Positions 1-10,164 of a stretch of DNA of 64,000 nt are shown here, one piece after another. The notes beneath the pieces are model-generated. The model did not search any database. It saw only the letters and a program-made list of their open reading frames with translations, and had not been told where the DNA came from. Position 1 is the stretch's first letter; each line of letters starts with the position of its first letter. Both the position numbers and the translations under genes were made by a program. This DNA comes from Polytrichum commune (Eukaryota; Streptophyta; Polytrichopsida; Polytrichales; Polytrichaceae): positions 2,416,001-2,480,000 of the forward strand of contig OX485809.1 in assembly GCA_950295325.1 (NCBI GenBank), in the 5' to 3' direction.

Positions 1-676
1 AGCCAGCTGCACAAACAAATTTTGTGGCATAGATTCGATCCTCAAGACCTTAAAATTGAAATGTGGATACATTAACTTCAAATCAGATTGCAATGTTCAA
101 AAACACCCTCTAGGATCACACACATCTATGCAGAATGCAAACCTACTTTCGAGTGTTAAATTCTATCCCAGGAAACTTCTCCTATTTACTAATTTAAAGG
201 TCTAGCCACACCAAGTGTTAAACGTCCTGCCAAGATATTAAAGGCCTAACAACAATAGAGAATGGCACATTAACATTCTGTGTTATTAGTGCAACTGTGC
301 TATTATTATTATTATTATAGGATTCAAATGTCCACACTCAAGTGGTTAAGTAAACATCGACTTAATTGGTCGTTTTTTGATCATGTGAAGTACCACCTCA
401 CTTTGAATTGAAAGTCCAGGCTTCACAGTGAGTGCCAATGATAACCTAGCCCTAAGTGGCCTCTTACCGCTTTATTTAACACATCGAGTGGCACCTCATA
501 AGCCACGTAAGATTCGATGATAACTATGACATAAGGTGTGCTCAAAGTTCTCTGTTTGTTAATTTTCTAACATTGTGTTACCATAAGTTATAACATCATA
601 ACATCTGCCAATACATGTAAACTTTGCTTGGGCCAATGATTCCAAGGAATAAGGAGGTCAAATAGATCAATTTCAC
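1..676. other. Intron and flank of the HIT gene, no coding exon seen
   Basis: On the minus strand this follows the GT donor at 676-675 of the HIT-domain exon, so it should be intron 1. I found no continuation of the HIT fold (no HxHxHxx triad) in any frame, so the remaining exons probably lie left of the window. An ATT trinucleotide run lies at about 300-319. Confidence 0.5.
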
Positions 677-1402
677 CTTCAAGCATGGGGCCGCGCCATG
701 GATGATATCACAAAACACGCATGCTGCGACTCGGGTGCTAAGCGAGCTGACCGAAACACCCTCCTCCATTTTCAAGTTCAAAAATAAACCTTCTCCCGGA
801 CCCGTCATTTGGTCCTCCTTCGAAAGCGCTTGTGCGCTCGAGATGCCTACTTGAACCAACCTCCCTGAATTGGGGGATTCTACCCCAAGCTCAGATACAA
901 CAAGCCTGTTATCACCAACATGATGGATTCCGCACTCATCATTTTTCTGTGCTTTCGCATCACCGTCGTCCATTTCCTTTTCTTTTTCTTTTTCCTTTAC
1001 CTCTAAACCCTCCATTTCCAAGATGGCCCACTTCTTTTTCAAGATCCTCCCTGAACCTCCACACGATTCCAACCCTAACCCTAAATTTTCTGTAGACACT
1101 GGAACTTCTGAAGGTGCATAATCTTTCTGTAATCGCACTAAAATTAGATTCTCTAAGAGCTTACACTCTCTAATACTATTTGGTCCTCTAAACTCAATAC
1201 ATGAAAGTCTCATATTCTGCCTTAACTCTGCCTCTCTATGTGTATGACCACCTTGTATATCTTGAACTCTGCTAATTCTGTCTCTGAGTCCACTTACATC
1301 TGCGAATTGATCCGATGAGGACCTTGAACTACAAGAGATTATTGGAGGAGATATGTGTGAAAAAACATTTTTCAAGCGCCGTTCTCCCATCATCTTATCC
1401 AT
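677..1402 (-). CDS. HIT-domain (HINT3-like) protein, first coding exon only
   Basis: The exon encodes 242 residues. In-frame TAG and TAA codons lie just upstream of the ATG at 1402, so the frame opens there. The last 15 residues (about 228-242) read CVFCDIIHGAAPCLK, the start of a histidine-triad domain of the plant HINT3 type, where two Cys and the I-x-G-x-x-P motif open the fold. The reading then meets a good donor, AAG|GTGAAA (exon end 677). HIT proteins hydrolyse nucleoside phosphoramidates, dinucleotides or related adenylates; the catalytic HxHxHxx lies in a later exon not present here. Odd point: about 227 residues precede the domain, far more than the short presequence usual in this family. 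This part is Ser-rich at first (residues about 17-31), then charged with coiled-coil-like stretches (around DRISRVQDIQ and REAELRQN) and a Lys/Glu run near 133-142. A downstream Met about 40 residues before the domain is an alternative start. Confidence 0.72.
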
Positions 1403-2500
1403 TGAAGTTTACTACAACATGGAAGTCTTATAAGTACATATTGCTTGTCTACAACTCTTCAGGTTGTGTGCAAGTTTGAGCTTCCACAGAAAATCTTCAA
1501 GTGTTCCTCCCTCTGTAACAGCAGCACCAAGATTTTGCCAAGCCTATCTCTGAGTTGCAATTTTCCTGAGACGCCACCCGATTCGAGCGTAAGAAATTGA
1601 ATTTCAATATAGCTTATAACAAGAGCAGTATCAATTTCTGCTTACTAGTTCAACAATCCAAGCTCCGTCTCGCCTGTACAAAGGGCTGACAGCATTACAA
1701 GGAATAAACTTAGTCCAATTCATGGTGATACACTTGATTGTAAATATGTAATTTATGTTGATCCCAACTCCAGAGACTTGCACATTATCTTATGATGTAA
1801 GGAAAAGGAACCTCAATTCAAGCTTAAATTAAAGAAAAACCAACCACAAAGATTCCGTCCAAGATAGCTTGTCCTCAAACTCAAAAGTGGGACAAATGAC
1901 ACACACTTGAATATAGAGATGCAATTCATGTTGAGCCCAAATAAAAAAAAATTCACATCCTCTCACGGTGTTGACAAAAATCTCAACTCAAGCTTGGAGA
2001 AAAGAAAAAATCAACAAAAAAACACCTCCAACATAGCTTCTCCTAAAACTCCAAAGTGGGTCAGAATTAAGGATATCTCAAAAACTGCGCAAATTTTAAA
2101 AAACTCACCAGGTTCAACCGCAATGTGAACTTACAGCTCAAATTCTATCAATCTTCTCTAAAAAAGAGCATATAAGGAGGCTCACAATGCAAAATTTGGG
2201 GCAGCCATCTCGAGTAATCGTTGAAACTCTCGGAAAACAATTTCGAGCTCCGGAATTCCTCAGACTGTGAAGCCCACCGCGTGTATTAGAACTCAAAATG
2301 ATTCTGAAAATGCTCCCAAAAAGAGCACCCAGTTCAGGAAATGGCCACATTCTAAGGTGCGAGCAATCGGAATCCACATTGGGCGTCGGAGTTTTCTGGG
2401 CCCGCAGTGAGGAGCAATTGTGGCCACTGCTTTAACCAGGGGTGCTACCGGGGTTAAGTTAAGGGTCCTTAACCATGGTTAGTTAGCTCTCGAGCATTTG
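1403..2500. promoter_or_regulatory. Upstream region of the HIT gene
   Basis: No convincing gene. By position this is 5' UTR and promoter of the minus-strand HIT gene. I see no clear TATA box. A 79-codon open frame on the minus strand (2138-2377) lacks recognisable motifs and is not called. Around 2445-2485 there is a short TTAAGGGTCCTTAA-type palindrome. Confidence 0.35.
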
Positions 2501-4399
2501 TAATAAAATCTATTTGTTGGGCCCAGTGTATTTATTTTTGGCAAACAATTGCCAACATAGAAAGAAAAAAAATTCCAAAGATGTGCTTCTAGTCCAACAT
2601 GTTTTTTAGCTTCCTGGTCTTTACAATCAATTTCATCTCATTTTATCATTGGCAATGAATTCACGTTTTACATAAATGATATTTTCATTAAAAAATCCCT
2701 TGACAATGCTTTAAAAATGGATGATCTCAATCACTTCAAAATTGGGATGAGTTTGCATACAGTAGGTGATAAGAAAGGTCCACACAAAATGTATCCAAAT
2801 TAGAGAAAAATATCACGTGTCACTCTTTTATTGGTCAAAACATGTACAAATCCTCGTGTGTTACTTCGAGACATTAGTAATTTGGATCATTGCAAAACTT
2901 TGCTTATCACCTACGATATATTTATATGATAAAATGTACTCATATCCAAAATTTGACTTCAGCACTCCAACAATTGTTGCAAGTTCAGCTATCTTGAGAT
3001 ATTATGTAAATTAGGTGTGTTGTCCTAGTCGTTAATCCAACCCTACACAAGCTCCATGTGATCATGTTGCACATTAGCGTACCTTTCATCCATGCATGTT
3101 AAAACACTCGACCCCAATAAGCTCTAATTTGGGGTCTATGAAGTTGATTCCAATGTCAAGTTGGCTATAAAAACTAACATCCAAGCTACATACTATTTCA
3201 CAGTAACTTTATTGGATGAATATGTAGCGTGTCACCACTGCGTTTAGTTGGATCTAACACCACGTTATTGGAAAAAACGAACATGTGTTTGGCCGGCAGG
3301 GGGGCAGGGAATGGTTTCTGATGGTGATATGATGGACGTTGACAAATGGTATATATAGGTGAGAGCCACACGGGGAAGGTAACGTTAGTGATGAAGCTCA
3401 GTGTATTTTGTTGCTAAGTGACAAAGGTGGTGTATTGTGTTGTTGTTGTAACTTAAGAAGGCGGTGCAACATAACTATATATAAGCAATTCATTATGCTT
3501 GGCGAGCTTGTTTTGTTTTTTTGTTGTGAGACAAGAGGATGAGAGCTGCAACGAACTCTATTGGATTTGAGCCTGCTGGCTAGGCTAGCACCGTTCCTGC
3601 TTTTAGTGGAGCTTCTTGGGAGAGTGGGGGTTCCTTTTAGACATCCTCCTTGCTTGTTCTTTCTATTGATGAAATTTACTCTTCTTCACCCTATGGAACT
3701 ACAAGCATGTTTTTTTGTTATGTTGTTATTTTCTTTTTTTTCTACTCAACCTTCCCCTTAATTAATACATCTACCATTAGATACATACATGAGAGGCGCG
3801 TCCATATGTGAGAATTCCCTCTCACAATGATCATGTGTCTATGCAATGTAGCTCTAAAACCAATAACTCATACCAATTGAAATGTATATTGCACATAGTC
3901 ACTTTTGTTATCCATGAGCATAGCTTGTCTCAATGGCATGTTGTAGTTAGGGAACATCCATGATTTGTGTCAAAATTGTTTACTCCCAACCATTAGTACA
4001 AAGTGGGATAAAGAGGGACGAATCATCACATTTGAACGAACCTTTCATTCGTCCAACATCAAAACCTTTAAATAGTATGCAACCCAAATTTTAATGTTTT
4101 TTAGTTTATTTGATGCCCTAATTAGCAATAAAGACCACCCAAAATAATCAAATCTAGGTCATTTGAGGTGAATCAATCACAAACCTACTGGGAGTCAAGT
4201 TTACATGTTGGATGGATGAGAGGTGCACTTACATGCTATAAACCCTTTCCCCCAAAGTAGGTGTTGTGCTCAAATACGATAATCCACCTTAAAATAAAAG
4301 TTGGCTTCATTAGGTGCAAATTAGGCTCAAGTCATGTATATCCATCTTAAAAACTTGTCCAATCACATTGGGTGTACACTAAATGATAATTTTAAGTGT
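2501..4399. other. AT-rich intergenic DNA, no gene seen
   Basis: Open frames here are short and show no motif or codon pattern of a real gene. Nothing here matched another part of the window on reading. Confidence 0.5.
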
Positions 4400-4765
4400 C
4401 GGTGGAAAACTAAGCGTGGAAATACTTAACATGGGCCACACTAGTTTGTTTAGTCATAATGAAATTATCATGGGTCCAAGAACCCAAGTCTTCATGTAAG
4501 TCGTCATGTAAGTCTTCATGAAGACTTCGTACCAACACATTACATAAATTAAAACGGTTACCTTATATCAAAAGTGGCACAAAAGCAAATAATGACTCAC
4601 ATTAATTTTCTAAAGAACAACTATTGTGGCCCAAGCTAATTTTCTACTAGGATTCTAGCGTGGGTTGAGATTTAATGTGACCCGCATTAATTCTCATTAT
4701 GAGAATAGTTGTGGGCTCTAGAAAATTATTATGGCCCACAATAATATGACTATTTAGTATACCTT
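4400..4765 (+). repeat. Dispersed repeat family A, copy 1
   Basis: Matches 52140-52460 in the same orientation over about 300 bases, including a shared stretch with GTCTTCATGAAGACTT and CCAACACATT. It holds internal inverted motifs built on TTAATTCTCAT and ATGAGAAT. Non-coding; probably a decayed non-autonomous element. Confidence 0.6.
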
Positions 4766-4966
4766 TGAGATGGATCATTGTCATTAGGTTTTAAACTAAT
4801 CATGTTCCACATGTTTTAGGAAATTAATGTGATTTACACCCATAAAATTTAAACCTAATTTATTTTGGAACTAAATGACTTCTTCAATAAAGAAGGCATC
4901 GAAGCATAGGTCTAAGAGAAAGAATTGTTGTGATTTCCTTCAAGTTTCCATTATGTATTATGTTAA

Positions 4967-5423
4967 GGGTCGATTCACACTAGAGCTTGAGTGTGCTTGA
5001 CCCATGACATACAAACTATGTGATTGGTCGAGGGCTAGAGACGGTCCAATTTCACTTTACACTACACCTTGAAGCCTAAGGGACCAAAGAAATGTGAATG
5101 GATGAAAAAAACATGGCAACAAGTGGATATTGTTTCATGATCTACCGGATATTGTGTTAGGCCTATCAAAAAGTGGTGGGTTTGACGCAAAACTAGGAGC
5201 CATGACAATCAATTAAAGTGCCATTCGCTTTTTAAATACTATAATACCATGGTGGGGACCCAGACCCGAATCCGAACGTATATTTGGGTCCCTCAACATG
5301 TCCACTTTCACTCTACACTAAGGTAGAGGACCCACCAATTGCAAATTTGGATTTCTATTTCCCAAATGGATAATGCCCTTAGGTTTTCATGGTCGAGACT
5401 CTTGGTTTGTGTGTAAAACGGCC
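4967..5423 (+). mobile_element. TIR element family B, copy 1 (Harbinger-like MITE)
   Basis: Begins GGGTCGATTCACACTA after TAA (4964-4966) and ends with the inverted counterpart ...TGTGTGTAAAACGGCC. The copy at 61206-61707 matches nearly end to end, including the central motifs GTGGGTTTGACGCAAAACTA and CACTAAGGT. The right-hand target duplication is not intact here. No coding capacity. Confidence 0.62.
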
Positions 5424-5562
5424 ATCATTCAACAATGTCACAAGCAGTTGTCACCTTGACCAACAACACATTCTCACAAAACATGATAAGATTCACGTTT
5501 TCACCCTTGTTGTGTGATTGACTAAGGTGATTTGGTGATTTTGCATATACAAAATGTGGTTG

Positions 5563-5797
5563 CTAAACTGATTATCCCATTTAGTGCATGTTGCTATTTG
5601 GAAATATGCAATGCAATAACACTTTACTCAAGAGTTCAATTTTTGCTAATGAACGTTTAAAAGCTTGTTTGGACATTATAGAACATAAATGACTTTAATT
5701 AGTAAATTATTACATTCTCGTTAAATAGTTATACACCTAGTTATAGCACTACATAACTTGGAATAGTAACAAGCATTAAATGGGATAATTAGTGTAG
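5563..5797. mobile_element. Palindromic MITE family E, full copy
   Basis: About 235 bp. The ends form an inverted repeat (CTAAACTGATTATCCCAT at left, the reverse of CTACACTAATTATCCCAT at right) and the arms continue with GTGCATGTT/AACAAGCA. The interior carries AACATAAATGACTTT. Related copies lie at 13403-13627, 16608-16786, 20473-20630, 49673-49916 and 51801-52026. Non-coding. Confidence 0.65.
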
Positions 5798-5936
5798 TAC
5801 ATGAAAACCTCAACAAAAAAATTTGTTTATTAGGGTCTAGAAATGTATTAACATTTTACACCGTTGTGTTGCTCAATCAAATATTGCTTATGAGGGGCCA
5901 ACTGGTCCATGACATTCGTGGACTTATTGATAGTTA

Positions 5937-6296
5937 GGGCCAATTCATACAAGGTCCCAAGTCAATTGAGGTCGATTCGTTCAATCTTAGCCGTTGAGAG
6001 CATGAAAGTTGGGACTTAACACTTCATATGAAGTCCCAAGTATATTATGCATGCCTACATGGCAACACTTTTTGGAGGTGAGGCTTGGGACTTGTGTTGA
6101 GAGTTGGGTCAAGCAAAATTCTAAACCCAAATTTCAACACAAGTCCCACAAATAAATATTCATAAATTAATCAAGATCCAACTCAAATGATAATTAACCA
6201 TACGTTAATGGTTCCTTAAGGCTCAAAAGTTGGGACATTACCTCCATGTTGGGAGTTGCTAACATGAGTGGGACACAGTACCCAAGTAACCAACCC
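5937..6296 (-). mobile_element. TIR element family C, copy 1, with TTA target duplication
   Basis: 360 bp, flanked by TTA on both sides (5934-5936 and 6297-6299). Ends are GGGCCAATTCATACAA and the reverse complement of GGGTTGGTTACTTGGG. Its reverse complement matches 46947-47343. The motif GGTCCCAAGT/ACTTGGGAC recurs several times inside in both orientations. The 3-bp TTA duplication and GGG start fit the PIF/Harbinger superfamily. Confidence 0.75.
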
Positions 6297-6645
6297 TTAT
6301 TATGGTTTTTCTGATAATAAACATAATGTTGAATGATTATTATTTTATATCGTTAATATACATTTCTTAGTTTTAAAAGTGTCATATTATCTTGTCAATA
6401 TAGTATTAAACTTCACACTATTTTCCGCTATCTTTAAATTATTTGTTCCACAAAACTCAATATATTCGTGATCATCACATATGCATTCGCATCTAGTGTT
6501 ACCAAATATGCTCATCAACTATTGGAATATTCATGGATTCAAAATTAGTGGGGGTTACACTAACGGTGATGTTCGGTCTATCAAACTACTCATCACAAGC
6601 TTTTAAATGATATTGAAAACAAATATCTAAAACCTAGATCACTAA

Positions 6646-6907
6646 TGTGAAAGGTAGAGCATCAAATCGCTCGTAATCAATAGAAATATAATGGAAGGGG
6701 CATGAGAAAGACTAAGGCTCTAATGATAGTTCAAAGAGGGATAAGAGTTATCCCATATTATTTGTATGAACCAATAAAATGAAGAAAAACAATAAAAATT
6801 AAAGCAAGGAGAGCATAAGATCATCTCACTCCAAGCATTGTTCATATGCCTTTGTGTATGTCTATATACTTGTGCAATCTTATCTCTACTTCTATTGATA
6901 TCCAACA
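6646..6907 (+). repeat. 5' LTR of the copia element
   Basis: 262 bp starting TGTGAAAGG and ending TATCCAACA. It aligns along its length with 12629-12901 at roughly 80-85% by eye, so the insertion is old. The reverse strand of the shared block reads like a short protein, but this is an LTR, not a gene. Confidence 0.85.
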
Positions 6908-6923
6908 GGTTATGGGCCCACCA
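6908..6923 (+). promoter_or_regulatory. Primer binding site, internal tRNA-iMet type
   Basis: The 16 bases GGTTATGGGCCCACCA begin immediately after the LTR. They are complementary to the anticodon-arm region TGGTGGGCCCATAACC of plant initiator tRNA-Met as I recall that sequence, not to the tRNA 3' end. Priming from an internal half-tRNA is the mode known for Drosophila copia and yeast Ty5. Confidence 0.8.
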
Positions 6924-7079
6924 TGCAAGTGAAGTGCCTAGAGATTTGATTGCTTTGAAGTTGCAGAGTGGATCTTGAGGAGTTAGTGCTTCGGAACATT
7001 GGAGGTGTCCGAGGCCGCATATGGTTGTTGTATGGTTTTTTTTTTTTTTTGCTTGAATGTATATTTGATGCAAGAGCAT

Positions 7080-7412
7080 GTGATTTGAATTTCTTGAGTG
7101 TTGAGAGGTTTTTTTGAGAGGTTTGAAGGTGTTTTGACTTCAAAACAATTAACCTAAATTTTTTTAAGTGTTCAAGGGTTTCTTTGAGAGGCTTGAGTGT
7201 TCAAAAATTTCTTTAAGAGTGTGAGAAGCATTTGAGTTGAAAAAAAATCTTATTTGAATGATTTAAATGTCTTAAGAACTCTCATGAGATGTAGAACATC
7301 TAACTTGAGATTTTTGAGAGTGTAAGGCATTTGGGGTGAAAGAGATCTTGTTTGAGTGATTTAAATGTTGTAAGGCCTCTCTTGAGACGTAGAAGACATA
7401 ACTTGAGATACA
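7080..7412 (+). repeat. Degenerate tandem repeat in the element leader
   Basis: T/G-rich units built on TTTGAGTGATTTAAATGT and TCTCTTGAGACGTAGAA. Two clear copies start near 7216 and 7315 (about 98 bp apart), with weaker copies upstream. They lie between the primer site and gag of the copia element. Confidence 0.55.
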
Positions 7413-7489
7413 AAAGATCTTGCATTCTAGAGACCAAGAGACCCATTTGAAAGCATATGGATATATGTGAGCCCCAATCACCCCCACCC

Positions 7490-10130
7490 TTCAATTGCGT
7501 CCTAGTCCGGGTGAGGGATCATGTGCTACATTCAAACGTATCATTCACATGTGCAAGCATGATCAAGCAATTGGGAGAAGTGGTGTGTATAACACCTTTC
7601 TTATTCACCAATTGAGCACTTATAAATGCTCCTTCCCCATACAATGTCAATCACCTCCTAATCACTTGAACTCCTTACTCATTCTAGTACCCTGGACCCA
7701 TTCCCCACACCTGGGAAATGCAACCCACATCCTACCTCTCATCTCCCCATTCACAAATTCATAACTTGCAACATCTCCCCTCAATTATCTTCCACTTACT
7801 GCTGACTTAAGCTTCCCTTTAGGAATGGGTTTCGCCTAAGCTACTCCTCAACTAACATTCACCAGGGGACCATTATATGATGGTTCACCACTAGTAACAC
7901 TTGTGTCGTGGCCATTGCCCTACCATTTGCTATGATTCCTTGCAGCTCGGAACAGGGGATTCCCTAGGAACCAACCATAGCGTGTCGCTCCCTTGGTTGG
8001 AATACCCCCGGTGCTGCACGCCTCTTCCCACTTGCAGTCCTCCAGCGCGACCCCAGTTTGCTCCCACCTTGTAAAGCACTTGCCGAGGCATTGGCCCCTG
8101 TGCTCCTTCGATCACGCGTAGACCTCAATCCCCACATCCATTCATTGTTGTGCTTGAATGGCGCTCAACCCCTCATTGCATTGACATCGTTCCAGAGTCA
8201 ATTGAACCAGAGTGCACTCAATCTACAAATCCACGTTAGGCTAGCTTGGAATTTCTAGGTGAGGTTGAGAAGGCTAAGCAACGCCGCTAGCCTAGAACAA
8301 GTCTAACTCGAACCCAAGGGGGGTTAATCAACGCAATGTTGACTGCGGCAACCTACAACTTCCCAGTTCCCTAAGGAAACACACCGACAATTCTCAAGGC
8401 GGGGAGCATACAACCGAAGTCCAATTGAGGTTAACCTGTAAATCCCAATCCCAGTGAGGGCCCCAAGAGTCCAACTTCTACACACGATTACCCACAATTC
8501 TGTCTACATAACGGACCCACACCCTAGGAGAACTAGAATCTCGGCAGGCTAAATCGCATTGTTGTGCCACCCTTATCCGCACAAATCAACCATGGTGCAT
8601 TAAGAAAACAACTCCCAACTAGCTATATCCAGCTCCCCTACCCACTTGCTACTAACTCCCTCCGCGCACTTTTGCGATTTATTGGATATTGTTGTTCCCG
8701 AGCCGACGAAGCAGATTGGGCAGGGCTCTGCCGAGAACCATGCAACCGGTTGCGACCTCACCGACCCTCCCTCGGGTTCTTTCTGGGAATCCCTCGACAG
8801 GATCCCAATACCCGCAACCTACACCCACTTCCCTCTTCACCCCAACCTGACTGTGCAATGAGATGCGATGCCAACCACCAACCTACCAACTCCCCCTACT
8901 CGAACCCGCACCTGATGCACGATGTGAAAACTTAAGCAGTCAACACCTCCTTCTTGTTGTTAATGTGTTTACATAGACTCGGTATACATTAAGACTCAAA
9001 CTTGAAAAAATGTTAGGGAACAGTGGTCATGAAGCCCTTCACCGAGATCACGTCACCACAAATGTGCAGCTTCATAGTAATCGATCATGCCTGGGGAAAG
9101 TCTGATGCGTCCCTCATCACCGCTCTTCCTCACGCCATGCCACTGCAATCGGCCGCATGTCGCCACTCCCAGAATCCTTCATCATTCTCCTTCGGCTCCC
9201 CTTGTACTCCTCCTCTCCGATGCTTTCCTGGGCGGCCATGACTCTGCGACTGACACTTGAGGTCATGGCCGCATGCTAGCGTGTATGTGTGCGTGTGTAG
9301 ATTCCACCACTACAATGCCCCAAGAACAGGGGAGCTCCCTCCCTCTTCCTATCTTGACTCTGATGTATCCAACTAATCGTTCGATTACCTCGGCTCAACG
9401 ATCCCTCCTCGCATGGACACCTACTTCCCTCGCTTCTAACGACCCTTAGTTTCGTGTGCATCTGTGCATCACCGCTTCTATCTCCCTTGCTCGGTGCCGC
9501 CTCATCTCTCCTAGCTCATCATTCATTCCTCAACAAGCCAGGGCTTCCGCCCCTCTAACCACCTCTCTCCCCTCTTCCCTGCTCTTCCTCTTCTTCATTC
9601 CCTAGCGCAGCAGGGCTTCGCCCTCTCCTCTCTCTCCTCCTCTCTCCTTGCCTACGTGCATAATGAGGCCCTTCCTCCTTGCCTCCCGAGACCCCTCCAA
9701 GCCTTTCCTTTTTTCCCGGGTTGCCCGGCATCTTTTCGGGCCGCCCGAGAAGAAAAACGGGTGAAGGCTTCTTCCCTTGGCCCTTACCCTTTCAACTCCA
9801 CTTTCCCACTCCCCTAGTTGACTTTTCCTCCCCCTAGACTCACACTTAACTACTTATCCTTACCCACCATTAATTCACCAAGGTCTCGTGCCCTTCCTAA
9901 CTCTTATTCACCCCTTAACTTAATTCAACCAAGACTTAACTCCTCACATTTTTCTTATCTTTTTTACGAACCCCGAAAACACCATATTAAGGTTTTAATA
10001 GATTTTTATAGTTAAGTCTTCATGTGGGCACAATCTTGGGCTCACAATATATTTTCACTATATTGAATCGCAAACTCGTATTTTGAGTGTAAAAAATTAT
10101 CTTTTAGTTTGGGTTGGGTTAATTGTAGGC
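7490..10130. other. C-rich segment of unknown origin inside the copia element
   Basis: About 2.6 kb, pyrimidine-rich on the plus strand and much more GC-rich than its surroundings, between primer site and gag where copia elements normally have a leader of tens to a few hundred bases. Open frames (for example 8564-8935) have no recognisable domain and look like the result of stop-poor C-rich sequence. TGTTAGGGAACA at 9011 resembles an LTR start, but I found no matching end. It could be captured host DNA, another element inserted here, or an expanded leader. Confidence 0.45.
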
Positions 10131-10164
10131 CAAGAAATGCTAGTTTGAATGTTTTGAAAGTATA

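Noticed and set aside
1071-1084. Telomere-like AACCCTAACCCTAAA
   Set aside because: Only two units, and inside the HIT gene coding exon; not an interstitial telomere array.
2138-2377. 79-codon minus frame upstream of the HIT exon
   Set aside because: No motif and no splice evidence linking it to the HIT exon, which has stops directly before its ATG.
6720-7143. Minus-strand frames of about 77-119 codons
   Set aside because: They cover the 5' LTR and the leader; the similar frame at 12660-12899 is the 3' LTR.
8564-8935. 123-codon frame in the C-rich segment
   Set aside because: No domain; pyrimidine-rich sequence has few stops by chance.
9011-10120. Possible solo LTR starting TGTTAGGGAACA
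   Set aside because: No matching CA end, second copy or flanking 5-bp duplication found.
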